From Polystyrenella longa (GTDB lineage Bacteria; Planctomycetota; Planctomycetia; Planctomycetales; Planctomycetaceae), in assembly GCF_007750395.1 (NCBI RefSeq), contig NZ_CP036281.1, forward strand, positions 1,327,001-1,391,000: DNA of 64,000 bases, read 5' to 3'. The translations under genes and the position numbers were made by a program. Below the pieces are notes generated by a model. It was not told the DNA's origin, made no database searches, and saw nothing but the letters and a program-made list of their open reading frames with translations. Each line of letters opens with the position of its first letter. Position 1 is the stretch's first letter. Below, one piece after another: positions 1 through 8,168 of the stretch.

Positions 1-1166
1 ACTGTTTCGTCAGAACGTTGGTCAATCGTGCCGTGCAGAACCAGTTGCAATGAGCCTTGAGATGAGAGTTCGATTTCGAGAGGTTTTCCGTAGACTTTGG
101 GTTCGGTTGTCCAACCTTGCAATATACCAACGAACGGTTCAGGCTGTTGTTGATAATAAAGTTCTCCCGTCAGGTTCAATTTGCGAATCAGCACGCTCGG
201 CAGGGGTTCCGCAATCACGAATTCGACGGTCGTTCCCCGCATTCGTTCCGGTTCCGGGGGATCTGTGTTGGGGAAGTTCTGCTGCACCCAACGACCCCAC
301 TCCAAAGCACTTTGCAGATGCCCCGCCAGTTCTTCGCCCAGCATCGCTTCCGAGATTGCTGTCGGATCGAGTCGTACAAAGTCGAGTTTCTTTTTAAGGC
401 GCTCCTGATCTCGTAGACGCGCAAGTTCGACCTTCTGGAAGTCGGACTCTGCCTGTTGAGGTAACTGCTTTAATTCTTGTTGGATCGATTGGATCTCGTT
501 CAATAACCGATCTGCTTCTTGTGCTGACTGGGCATAGGTTTTTACTTTTTGAACCGGGTTCTTGTCGGCAAAATCGATGTTCCGTTTGATTTGTTTATAA
601 TCTTCTTCGACCTTACGCATGCGGGTTTCGAGGTCGTCGAATCGGGTTTTCCATTCTTCCTGTAACTCTTTCGCCAACCGGACTGATTCGAGTTGATTCG
701 GGTCGAGTTCTCCTTTGGTTTTGCTGATGACCTCTTTCATCCACGCTTCCGACCGGTTGAGGGCAGCTTGTTTGAGAACCTCGATCGACTTCCATTCCCA
801 ATCAATCAATTCGTCCAATTCTCCCGACTTGTCACGCGGGCGATCCCATTTCAGGCCGGTGAGATTGCCTTCTTCAACGATCAACTTTTTACGCGCGACT
901 CCCCAGGCGTCGAGCTTGATGTCGGCGGAATCGAATTCAAACAGATTGTGATCTGGTTTGATCGTATTGGCGACAGCGACCTTCGTCAGTGCAATCTCGG
1001 GTGGAAAGAAACCTGTGTCGAGATCGTCGACTTCGACTTCTGCCTGAAAGACCGCCTTACCACCCCAGACGACACCGCGCTGGAGCAGGGGATCGATCAC
1101 GAAGACAAACATCGCCCAGAATAGTCCGAGCAGTACCGCTCGCGATAAAAGATAGGACCAACGCAT
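1..1166 (-). CDS. TIGR03545-family membrane-anchored protein (3' end cut by window)
   Basis: The reading frame opens with ATG at 1166 and runs off the left edge with no stop, giving about 388 visible residues. The N-terminus has one hydrophobic segment (about residues 5-25) ending in FVIDPLLQ, then a large extracytoplasmic part. The motifs RGVVWGGKAVFQAEVEVDD and the helical, charged middle (KEVISKTKGELDPNQL) match my memory of the TIGR03545 family, a family of unknown function almost always encoded beside TIGR03546. The partner lies immediately upstream with only 3 bp between them. A good Shine-Dalgarno (GGGAGGTG) sits inside the last codons of the partner, so the two are surely co-transcribed and probably translationally coupled. 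From 600 to 300 the frame continues as coiled-coil-like, Glu/Lys-rich sequence. Function unknown; an AsmA-like envelope role is only a guess. Confidence 0.8.
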   Translation of the reverse strand, partial: MRWSYLLSRAVLLGLFWAMFVFVIDPLLQRGVVWGGKAVFQAEVEVDDLDTGFFPPEIALTKVAVANTIKPDHNLFEFDSADIKLDAWGVARKKLIVEEGNLTGLKWDRPRDKSGELDELIDWEWKSIEVLKQAALNRSEAWMKEVISKTKGELDPNQLESVRLAKELQEEWKTRFDDLETRMRKVEEDYKQIKRNIDFADKNPVQKVKTYAQSAQEADRLLNEIQSIQQELKQLPQQAESDFQKVELARLRDQERLKKKLDFVRLDPTAISEAMLGEELAGHLQSALEWGRWVQQNFPNTDPPEPERMRGTTVEFVIAEPLPSVLIRKLNLTGELYYQQQPEPFVGILQGWTTEPKVYGKPLEIELSSQGSLQLVLHGTIDQRSDET

Positions 1167-1169
1167 CAG

Positions 1170-1679
1170 TTACACCTCCCCTAGACTGGCTGCGATTTCC
1201 GCGCCCTGAATAAGACGGACGATTCGAAAACGCTCCAGACGCTCTTTACACCTGGGAGTAAACCACTCAAAGAAGGGGCGGGAATAGCGGGCTGTTGGAT
1301 ACAAAGCGATTGCACCGACGACAAAACTTCCCAGCACCACCGTATTGTTAAAGTTCGTCCAGGGAACAAACGGTTGGTTGTAAAGAAAGGTCCAGGTCGA
1401 TTCGAGCACTGGTAAATGCAGAAGGAATTCGCCCAGTCGATGACTCAGTGGATCGAGTAGAAACCCTACCCACGAAAAGATGAAGGCCGACATCAATGCG
1501 GCGGAAAGATTCACTCGCAGCATATAGAGGAGAGTCATCAGGCCGATCGCCAGCAGATTGTCTTTCGGCACGAGTCCGATCCACATTCCGAGTGTGAATC
1601 CCCACGCCATTTGAGACGTATTCGAGGCTTCGGTCAAAGTCTCTACTAAAAACCGGACCGGTGACAGCAACAATCGCAC
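1170..1679 (-). CDS. TIGR03546-family membrane protein (DUF2062-like)
   Basis: This is a small integral membrane protein of about 169 residues. Hydrophobic spans are visible around WGFTLGMWIGLVP, LLAIGLMTLLYMLRVNLSAALMSAFIFSW and VVLGSFVVGAIAL. The early GFTLGMWIGLVPKDNL motif resembles DUF2062/TIGR03546 proteins. I place the start at GTG 1679 because AGGGAG lies about 8 bases upstream; an in-frame ATG at 1709 has no ribosome-binding site and would add ten unlikely residues. The gene is followed after 3 bp by the TIGR03545 gene. The pair is known from gammaproteobacteria and other phyla as an uncharacterised two-gene unit. Function unknown. Confidence 0.8.
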   Translation of the reverse strand: MRLLLSPVRFLVETLTEASNTSQMAWGFTLGMWIGLVPKDNLLAIGLMTLLYMLRVNLSAALMSAFIFSWVGFLLDPLSHRLGEFLLHLPVLESTWTFLYNQPFVPWTNFNNTVVLGSFVVGAIALYPTARYSRPFFEWFTPRCKERLERFRIVRLIQGAEIAASLGEV

Positions 1680-2004
1680 GTGACGTACTCCCTGAGCAGG
1701 ACATGGCACGCGGGCGCACCCGGGACGCGTGTGTAGAACACGCCCCCGGCCCGATCAAGCCACCACATCTGTATTTAAGCTACTTATTGGAGAGAGTGCG
1801 GGGATTCTCATCAGAAGTGCCGTTTTGATCAAGACGAGTTTTTAATGAACTAGTGATCATGTGAAGGAGACCGTGGAGAAATCGGTCTTTCCAAGGTTCC
1901 CTGTTTTTGCTATCTCGTCCATACCCTGAAGAATTCAAGAGGCAGAATATCTGGTTTTCCCTCTTTATTGCCCACTTTAAAGTTGATGAGGTTCAGGAAG
2001 AACC
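1680..2004. other. divergent intergenic region, 325 bp
   Basis: Spacer between the minus-strand TIGR03546 gene and the plus-strand DUF11-like gene. It should hold promoters for both directions. I see no convincing open frame, RNA gene or strong hairpin in it. Confidence 0.5.
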
Positions 2005-3606
2005 GTGCAATTAGATCCCCATAACCGACAAGATGTCGACCGGCAAAACCGCCGTCAGGACGTTGACGAATCCGACTTTACCTTGCTCAGTCTGATACCG
2101 GGAGCGTGGCTTCTCGTCCGTCTCTGGTTCTGGTTAATGCTGCAATGGCGGGCCGTGCGCCTGCACTGCGCTCGTGCCTGGTATCATTTCAGTCGTGGAC
2201 GCTCGACTCGGCAAGAACGGAATCGACAACATCGCTCTTCCGGTGTCATCGCGGAAGGTTCGCGTAAAGTTCGCGCGGCACCCTTCGTGTTCTATCAGAA
2301 TTTTCGTGACCATCGCGCCTGGTTGTTTACGACCGTTTGCGGGACCATCGGCATTATTCTCTTGATCTTTCTGTTTCTCCGCAGTTGGTGGATTCCAACA
2401 GCACAGGCGGAACCAGAAATAACGGATCTGGGGACATCCACGAGTGAACCGGAATTCCTGTTTATCACGGACGAGTCGGCAATTGGTGATGCTGAAATTA
2501 AGATTCACATCGAATCACTCAGTATTGTCCGACCTCCATTGAACGAACAATTTGTCGAACAGACTCCACGCATGCTCGCGCCGATGCGCCGCAGCGATGA
2601 GGGAGATATCTGGATTGCTTATCAGGAGCGTACGCCTGTCGCCCCCGCCATCGTCGAGTCGGATTTGAACATCAATGATTACGAACCGACCGTTCGATTT
2701 GATCCACCGGAAGCAGAGCCTTACTTCAGCCTCGATGTTCCCGAACAGCCAGCAGAACCGTTAACGATTGAGCCGGAACCAGTGCCCGAACCGGTTGAGA
2801 AATTCACGATCAAGAAAGTTTACCCCCAAGGGTCTTCTTCTAAAGACCAACCAGACTACTTCACTGTGCAGGTTGCGAATGAAGGGGAGACTCATCTCAG
2901 CCAGAAGATGTTTCAGGAAGATATTCCTCAGGACTACCGTCTGGCCGAAGAGGGGCGCTTCACCCATTTAGTACAGGGAACCTTGTTCTGGACTGTTCGC
3001 GATCTTGCTCCGGGTGACCGTCGCGAGATCCGAATCGAACGCATTCCCGTCGTTAAAGCTCCTCCCGTCGAGCTGAAACGAGAACCTGTAGTCCAACAGC
3101 AACCCCGCCGATCAGCCCCTAAATTTGAACCTGAACCCGAGCCGGAACGGCCTAAACTGCGTGTCAAAGTCGATCAACCCGGACAGGTGACGGAAGGAGA
3201 AATCGTACCTATTCGGTTCATCGTGACCAACGCCGGACGCGCCCGTGTGCACAACGTCGTACTGCAAACGACGTTGCCCGACGAACTGGAATATCCTCGT
3301 GGTCGGCAACTGACTTTGAACATCCCCGAAATCGAACCGGGAGCCAGTCGCTCTTTCCGATTGACCACTACCGCTGTACGTACGGGTAAAGGGGCTCAGA
3401 TAACCAAAGTCTCCGGAACTGACTTCGCCCTCGACGTGCAGTCCCCCATTCAGGTGAGCAGTCGCACCACCAAAAGCAACCCCGCCACTCGACGGAAAAC
3501 TCCTGTACCGGCAGAACCAGTCTACTATGTCGCCCCGATGCCCTGGTACAACCCCTGTTGCTACCAACGCGTCAGCACCGTCTGGTGGGCCCCCCGCGTT
3601 TGGTGA
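2005..3606 (+). CDS. membrane-anchored protein with DUF11-like repeats
   Basis: Starts at GTG 2005 with AGGAAG just upstream; 533 residues. A hydrophobic stretch lies near residues 27-47 and a clear membrane span at about 105-130 (TVCGTIGIILLIFLFL), so most of the protein is predicted to face outward. Two Ig-like DUF11-type modules follow, about residues 266-350 and 384-460; the second has the typical phrase VTNAGRARVHNVVLQTTLP with LNIPEIEPGASRSF. They are separated by linkers rich in Pro and Glu (for example EPEPEPERP). The C-terminus is unusual: a Trp/Tyr/Cys-rich tail with NPCCYQ and a final WWAPRVW. DUF11 repeats are common in large planctomycete surface proteins. No enzymatic motif is visible; a structural or adhesive envelope role is inferred. 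Confidence 0.75.
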   Translation: MQLDPHNRQDVDRQNRRQDVDESDFTLLSLIPGAWLLVRLWFWLMLQWRAVRLHCARAWYHFSRGRSTRQERNRQHRSSGVIAEGSRKVRAAPFVFYQNFRDHRAWLFTTVCGTIGIILLIFLFLRSWWIPTAQAEPEITDLGTSTSEPEFLFITDESAIGDAEIKIHIESLSIVRPPLNEQFVEQTPRMLAPMRRSDEGDIWIAYQERTPVAPAIVESDLNINDYEPTVRFDPPEAEPYFSLDVPEQPAEPLTIEPEPVPEPVEKFTIKKVYPQGSSSKDQPDYFTVQVANEGETHLSQKMFQEDIPQDYRLAEEGRFTHLVQGTLFWTVRDLAPGDRREIRIERIPVVKAPPVELKREPVVQQQPRRSAPKFEPEPEPERPKLRVKVDQPGQVTEGEIVPIRFIVTNAGRARVHNVVLQTTLPDELEYPRGRQLTLNIPEIEPGASRSFRLTTTAVRTGKGAQITKVSGTDFALDVQSPIQVSSRTTKSNPATRRKTPVPAEPVYYVAPMPWYNPCCYQRVSTVWWAPRVW

Positions 3607-3664
3607 TGGATGCCGCCAGGTCCGCCAGTTTTTCAGAGTGAACCTGTTTGATACTCAGCGAAGC

Positions 3665-4570
3665 TTAAGATTTGCTTCGGCGCAACATCGCTCCCAGCGC
3701 AATGCTCACTTTGCGAGGATACGACAGCGAAACCCGTTTAGTGAAGACGTCGTAGTGGCGACGTTCGATTTCATCCAGGATGCCACCATAGATTTTGATC
3801 ATGGCGCCGAGGACGGGTTTGCCAGTAGGGGAAATGTGATCAAAGAGGGCCTGGGCCTGGGCATAGTACTCACGGGCGCGGGCGACTTCGAATTTCATCA
3901 GTGACTGGAAGAGCGGATCATTGAGCCCTTCCAGAAGATGTGTACGCGTGACTTGATGATCGTCCAAATCTCCCTGCGGAAGATAGCATCGGCCTAATAG
4001 CGAGTCTTCCTGTAGATCGCGGAGAATGTTGGTCAGTTGGAAGGCGAGACCGCAGGAATCGGCGAGGGGATAGACGTCTTCGAATCGGCTATTCGGATTA
4101 AGTCCCCAGACATGCACACAACAACGACCGACGACACCCGCGACGTGATAGCAGTAGTCTTCCAGTTCTTCGAAGGTTTGGACCGAGCCTTCGTGCAGAT
4201 CTCGTTCGACGCCAGTGATCACTGCTTGCAAAAACTCGTGAGGTATCGCTTTACGCTCGACCAGATCAACGAAGGCGGGGAGCAGTGAATGAAACTCCAG
4301 CTTATCGCCCTGAGCAAGGGCTGCATTCGTCACGGTTCGCCATTGTTCGAGTTCAGTGCGGCGTGCCTCGATGGTTTTGTCCGGATCGTCACCGATGTCG
4401 TCGCAATGCCGCATGAAGGCATACAGAATCGACATGTCCCGCCGGTCGGGTTTGGGAAGAGTTAGAAAGGCGAAGTAAAAGTTGCCCGCCCGTCGCCGAG
4501 TTAATTGCTGACAGTACCGCGCAGATTGCTCTAGAGTGAGCGGTGGCGGAGTGACTTGGTCAGCAGGCAT
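3665..4570 (-). CDS. hpnD: presqualene diphosphate synthase (HpnD-type)
   Basis: 301-residue member of the squalene/phytoene synthase family. The first Asp-rich motif is DDIGDD at residues 57-62 and the second is NILRDLQED at 181-189, followed by GRCYLPQ; these bind the diphosphate of farnesyl-PP through magnesium. HpnD condenses two farnesyl-PP to presqualene diphosphate, the first committed step of the bacterial three-enzyme route to squalene and hopanoids. The adjacent upstream gene is the family paralogue HpnC, a pairing typical of hopanoid clusters and the main reason to prefer HpnD over carotenoid phytoene synthase (CrtB). The gap to hpnC is 300 bp, longer than expected within an operon. 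The gene converges on the DUF11-like gene with a 58 bp gap. Confidence 0.88.
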   Translation of the reverse strand: MPADQVTPPPLTLEQSARYCQQLTRRRAGNFYFAFLTLPKPDRRDMSILYAFMRHCDDIGDDPDKTIEARRTELEQWRTVTNAALAQGDKLEFHSLLPAFVDLVERKAIPHEFLQAVITGVERDLHEGSVQTFEELEDYCYHVAGVVGRCCVHVWGLNPNSRFEDVYPLADSCGLAFQLTNILRDLQEDSLLGRCYLPQGDLDDHQVTRTHLLEGLNDPLFQSLMKFEVARAREYYAQAQALFDHISPTGKPVLGAMIKIYGGILDEIERRHYDVFTKRVSLSYPRKVSIALGAMLRRSKS

Positions 4571-4870
4571 TGGAAGATTTCTCGGTTCAACAGTGAAGAA
4601 GGGGACGGGAAAAACAAAGAAGTGTTCATCCTAAAGGATCGAGCGGAAGAGGTGAAGAACTACGACCGTACTTAATCAATTCCTTATGCTGCATCTCCCC
4701 ATACAGCTACCATGACGATGAAATCGAAATGCGTCATCAGGGTGCCACAGTTTGGCTCGTCCAGCAGTGGCGCCCAGCAATGGGTTGCTCGGGCATTTTC
4801 AGGACAATTGGCAAGAATGCCTGCGGGTTATCACATTTTCAATCAAAGAATTATGATCCTCCGGTTCAGG
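4571..4870. other. spacer between hpnC and hpnD, 300 bp
   Basis: No supported gene. It separates two genes that are normally close together in hopanoid clusters, so hpnD may have its own promoter here. No clear terminator was seen. Confidence 0.4.
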
Positions 4871-5794
4871 TTATTTTCCGAACATGGCTCGGAAGAGAAG
4901 CAGGGGGAGGTCACTGCGGTTCAGTTTGGGTCGGGTGGTCCAGACCCGGTAATCGATCTGCTCAATCTTTTCGAGAATCCTCAGCCCGCCCAATTGAAAG
5001 AGGTGAATCTCTTTTTTCAACCGACCGTTCAACTGAGAGATCAGCGGGTTACCGGCGAGCATTAATTCGCGGGCTCTGTTCACTTCAAAAATCATTAGCT
5101 CCCGGAAGGAGTCGTTCTCCAGGCGTTGGTTGAAGTCTTCGCGTGAATACCCAAATTGCTCACGGTCTTCCCGAGGTAGGTAAATTCGTCCTTTGTCATC
5201 ATCGCGAGCAACATCCTGCCAGAAGTTCGTGACTTGTAATCCACTGCAGATGCTGTCGGACCAGGTGCCTCGTTCCTCCGTAAAAGCTTCGCAGACATAG
5301 AGCACCAGTCGACCCACCGGGTCGGCACTTCGTCGACAGTAATCAAGCAATTGCGGCCAGGATTCATATTCCGTGACGACTTGATCCTGCTGGAATGCGG
5401 AGATCAAATCGAGGAAAGGTTGTTGAGGGATTTTACATTGATGAATCGTGTTGGTGAGCGCAATGGTCACGGGGTGCCGGGCTTCGCCGGCGTAACTGCG
5501 GAGTAGCTCTTCTCGCCACCAGTCGAGCAATTCGGTGGGAGTTTTGCCTACTTGCTGAGCCAGATCGGGGGTGACTTCGTCTCCGAGATCGTCCGCCCAG
5601 CGGCACCACGCGTAAACGTTATAGAAGTCCTGATGCCATTTTCGGGGCAACAGCCAGCTGACTACGGGAAAATTCTCGTAGTGGGATCGTGTAATCCGCC
5701 GGCAGTAGCTTTGACTATCCGCAAGAGTAGGGGGATCCGCCTCTGCAGAGGGCCCCCAGTGGAGCAGTTCGTTCTTAAAGGAGTAATCAGACAC
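4871..5794 (-). CDS. hpnC: hydroxysqualene synthase (HpnC-type)
   Basis: 307 residues, GTG start at 5794. It belongs to the squalene/phytoene synthase family: motif 1 is ADDLGDE at residues 67-73, motif 2 is NFWQDVARDD at 190-199, followed by KGRIYLPRED. The N-terminal HYENFPVVSWLLP and YAWCRWADD phrases are typical of HpnC rather than HpnD. HpnC converts presqualene diphosphate to hydroxysqualene; HpnE, not in this window, reduces it to squalene. The gene is transcribed toward hpnD and divergently from der. Ribosome-binding site weak. Confidence 0.88.
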   Translation of the reverse strand: MSDYSFKNELLHWGPSAEADPPTLADSQSYCRRITRSHYENFPVVSWLLPRKWHQDFYNVYAWCRWADDLGDEVTPDLAQQVGKTPTELLDWWREELLRSYAGEARHPVTIALTNTIHQCKIPQQPFLDLISAFQQDQVVTEYESWPQLLDYCRRSADPVGRLVLYVCEAFTEERGTWSDSICSGLQVTNFWQDVARDDDKGRIYLPREDREQFGYSREDFNQRLENDSFRELMIFEVNRARELMLAGNPLISQLNGRLKKEIHLFQLGGLRILEKIEQIDYRVWTTRPKLNRSDLPLLLFRAMFGK

Positions 5795-6261
5795 AGGTTA
5801 TCTCGATGCAGTTGCTGGAATATCTGCCTTTTGTTGTACCAGATCGAGGAATGGGGCGGGTAGGGATCGCGTCTGAAAAGGGCGAATTGCCTCATATGGA
5901 CGGTGGTTGATGTGGAAAGTGGCACTTATTTTCCCCCTTCCGATGGGGCTACTTGCATAGGCGACTGGAAAGCGGGTCGGGCTTCGAGTACAGTCGAACA
6001 TAGAAGAGGAAAGATGCAATTGGAGGGTCCCGACCTCTTTTCCTGTCCAGGTGAGATACCGCCTGGTTTCTATTTGTAGACCGGTTCTCACAAGCGTGAA
6101 TCGCTGCCCGTCTGTTTTCAAAGCTCCCCGGGGATTTTTGTATTCCTGGTACTGGGACGCTCCCGAAAAATCGCCAATCCCGCTGACCCCCAACTGCCGT
6201 CCTCAACGGATCGCAGCGGCAACGGCCGGATTCCAGAATATCCATAAAGTCGAGCTGTTTG
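5795..6261. other. divergent intergenic region, 467 bp
   Basis: Lies between hpnC (minus) and der (plus). Small frames exist on both strands, but none has a domain, a good ribosome-binding site or plausible composition. It probably holds the two promoters and a leader for der. Confidence 0.45.
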
Positions 6262-7698
6262 ATGTCTGTCCAAACTGTGGCCATCGTTGGTCGTCCGAAT
6301 GTCGGCAAAAGTTCTCTGTTCAACTGGCTTGCCGGGAAGCAGATTTCCATTGTCGATCCCACCGCCGGTGTGACCCGCGATCGCGTCAATTATCTTATGC
6401 ACGTCGGGGACCGATACTTCGAAATGGTTGATACCGGCGGAATCGGTGTCGTCGATTCGGACGACTTATCCGATCAGATCGAACAACAGATCAACCTCGG
6501 CATTGAGCGAGCGGACTTGTTACTGTTCGTCGTCGACGCACAAACCGGAATTACGCCTCTCGACCGCGAAGTCGCCCAGCGTATCCGACATATTGATCGG
6601 CCCAAGTTGCTCATCGCGAATAAATGCGATTCTCCCAAGCTCGATCAGGAAGTCTTTGAATTCCTGTCGATCCTGAACGCACCTATCATTGCGACCTCTG
6701 TCACGGCGAAACGGAACAAGGATCTCTTACTCACGGGGATCGTCGAGAATTTACCTCCAGCCGATGAGCATGAAGCCGAAGAAGGAATCGCACGAAGTTC
6801 TCAACCGGAACTGAAGCTGGCCATTGTTGGTCGGCGTAATGTGGGGAAGAGTACGTTCATCAACGCTCTTTCACAGGAAGAGCGGGTCATTGTCAGTGAG
6901 ATCGCCGGAACGACGCGCGACAGCATCGACATTCGATTCGATATGGACGGTAAAACGTTCGTCGCGATCGATACACCTGGAGTACGTAAGAAAAAGAGCC
7001 TGGCCAACGATATCGAATTCTATGGACTGGTCCGGGCACAACGCAGCATCCGTCGCGCCGATGTCGTTTACTTGTTTTTCGACGCAACGAACACAATCTC
7101 GCGTCTGGAAAAACAGCTGGCCGACGAAATCGTCAAGCAATACAAACCTTGTATTTTCGTTGTGAATAAATGGGACCTGGGCACCGATGCTGAGATGACG
7201 ACGGAGAAATGGACCGAGTATCTGACGGCTCAATTCGCTCAGTTGCGCCACGTGCCGATTGCGTTCATCACCGCTCAGGATAGCCGGAACATCAAGCAGT
7301 TGGTTAACCTGACTCAGGCGATTTACAAACAGGCAATGGAACGGGTTTCGACTGGTAAACTGAATCGCTTGATTCGGGCCGCGATGAAACTGAATCCGCC
7401 TCCGTACCGACAGAACAAACGTCCCAAGATCTACTACGCCACGCAAGTTGGTGTGCAACCACCGACAATTGTCCTCAAGTGCAACCATCCTGAACTCTTT
7501 GACGAAACCTGGAAACGGTACCTGCATGGTATTCTCCGGGAAGAACTCCCGTTTAAGGAAGTTCCTATTCGCGTCTTCTTCCGAGCAAAAGATCAGCACG
7601 AGACAGACTCATTGAGCCTCGAAGATAACACCCACATCGACGACGGTTACGACCTGACGCACATCGATCTTCCCGCTTCGAGAGACGAGGTCGAGTAA
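6262..7698 (+). CDS. der: ribosome biogenesis GTPase Der (EngA)
   Basis: Double-domain GTPase needed for 50S subunit maturation; binds 23S rRNA and acts in the cytoplasm. Counted from ATG 6262, the first P-loop GRPNVGKSS is at residues 10-18, with DTGG (G3) and ANKCD (G4). The second domain has GRRNVGKST, the switch IAGTTRD, DTPG and VNKWD. The C-terminal KH-like domain ends with the usual RVFFRAKD strand. Length (478 aa) is normal for Der. A TTG one codon earlier (6259) is in frame, but ATG 6262 is the more likely start. The gene stands alone between long spacers. Confidence 0.97.
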   Translation: MSVQTVAIVGRPNVGKSSLFNWLAGKQISIVDPTAGVTRDRVNYLMHVGDRYFEMVDTGGIGVVDSDDLSDQIEQQINLGIERADLLLFVVDAQTGITPLDREVAQRIRHIDRPKLLIANKCDSPKLDQEVFEFLSILNAPIIATSVTAKRNKDLLLTGIVENLPPADEHEAEEGIARSSQPELKLAIVGRRNVGKSTFINALSQEERVIVSEIAGTTRDSIDIRFDMDGKTFVAIDTPGVRKKKSLANDIEFYGLVRAQRSIRRADVVYLFFDATNTISRLEKQLADEIVKQYKPCIFVVNKWDLGTDAEMTTEKWTEYLTAQFAQLRHVPIAFITAQDSRNIKQLVNLTQAIYKQAMERVSTGKLNRLIRAAMKLNPPPYRQNKRPKIYYATQVGVQPPTIVLKCNHPELFDETWKRYLHGILREELPFKEVPIRVFFRAKDQHETDSLSLEDNTHIDDGYDLTHIDLPASRDEVE

Positions 7699-8168
7699 GT
7701 TTTCTCGGCTTTGGATCAAGATTCCTTCGTCGGAACGATGCCCCGTGCCAGGTCCTTTTACTGACACGGTATCAGGCATTATGCTCTCTCGCTACTTGTT
7801 CGAGACTCATTCCTTAAGTGGATACGCTCCTTGCAGACTCTCGATTTCTTCGCGCGCAAAGCTTTACGCATTAAAATTCCAATTCTGGTCCGATCAGAGA
7901 GAGTAGGTTGCGCTGGCAAGATACGGCGTTATTACTTCCTTTAACGCTAGTAGAGAATCGCTTGGTTCTAGCGTTTCTTGTTAAGAATGGAAGTGTATCG
8001 ACTATTGCAATAATTCAGGTGTAATGAGAGGCCGAAAACTATTCTAGGAGATCAGTCCAGTGCCTGTGCATGACCTCCAGCAATGAGGAGAAAAATCGAT
8101 TTTCCAAGCCGAAATAGGTTTTTCTTCCCTCCCAAAAAAATGCTCTCCTAGTAAGGATTCTGATTCTA
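7699..8168. other. intergenic region, 470 bp
   Basis: Spacer between der and the porin gene. It contains an 8-bp inverted repeat (7943-7950 with 7968-7975, see separate entry). No reading frame is supported. Confidence 0.45.
7943..7975. repeat. inverted repeat / possible stem-loop
   Basis: Perfect 8-bp arms AACGCTAG and CTAGCGTT around a 17-base loop, followed on the plus strand by TCTTG. It lies 245 bp after der and 194 bp before the porin gene. It could be a weak terminator or a protein-binding site in the porin control region; the T-run is poor. Confidence 0.35.

Noticed and set aside
3665-5794. Carotenoid phytoene synthases
   Set aside because: Two adjacent paralogues with HpnC- and HpnD-like motifs and no desaturase gene make hopanoid enzymes more likely.
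5798-6193. 131-codon minus-strand frame upstream of hpnC
   Set aside because: No ribosome-binding site, domain or conserved-looking segment; it fills a divergent promoter region.
6871-7599. 242-codon minus-strand frame opposite der
   Set aside because: Der is certain on the plus strand; the antisense frame has no recognisable motif.
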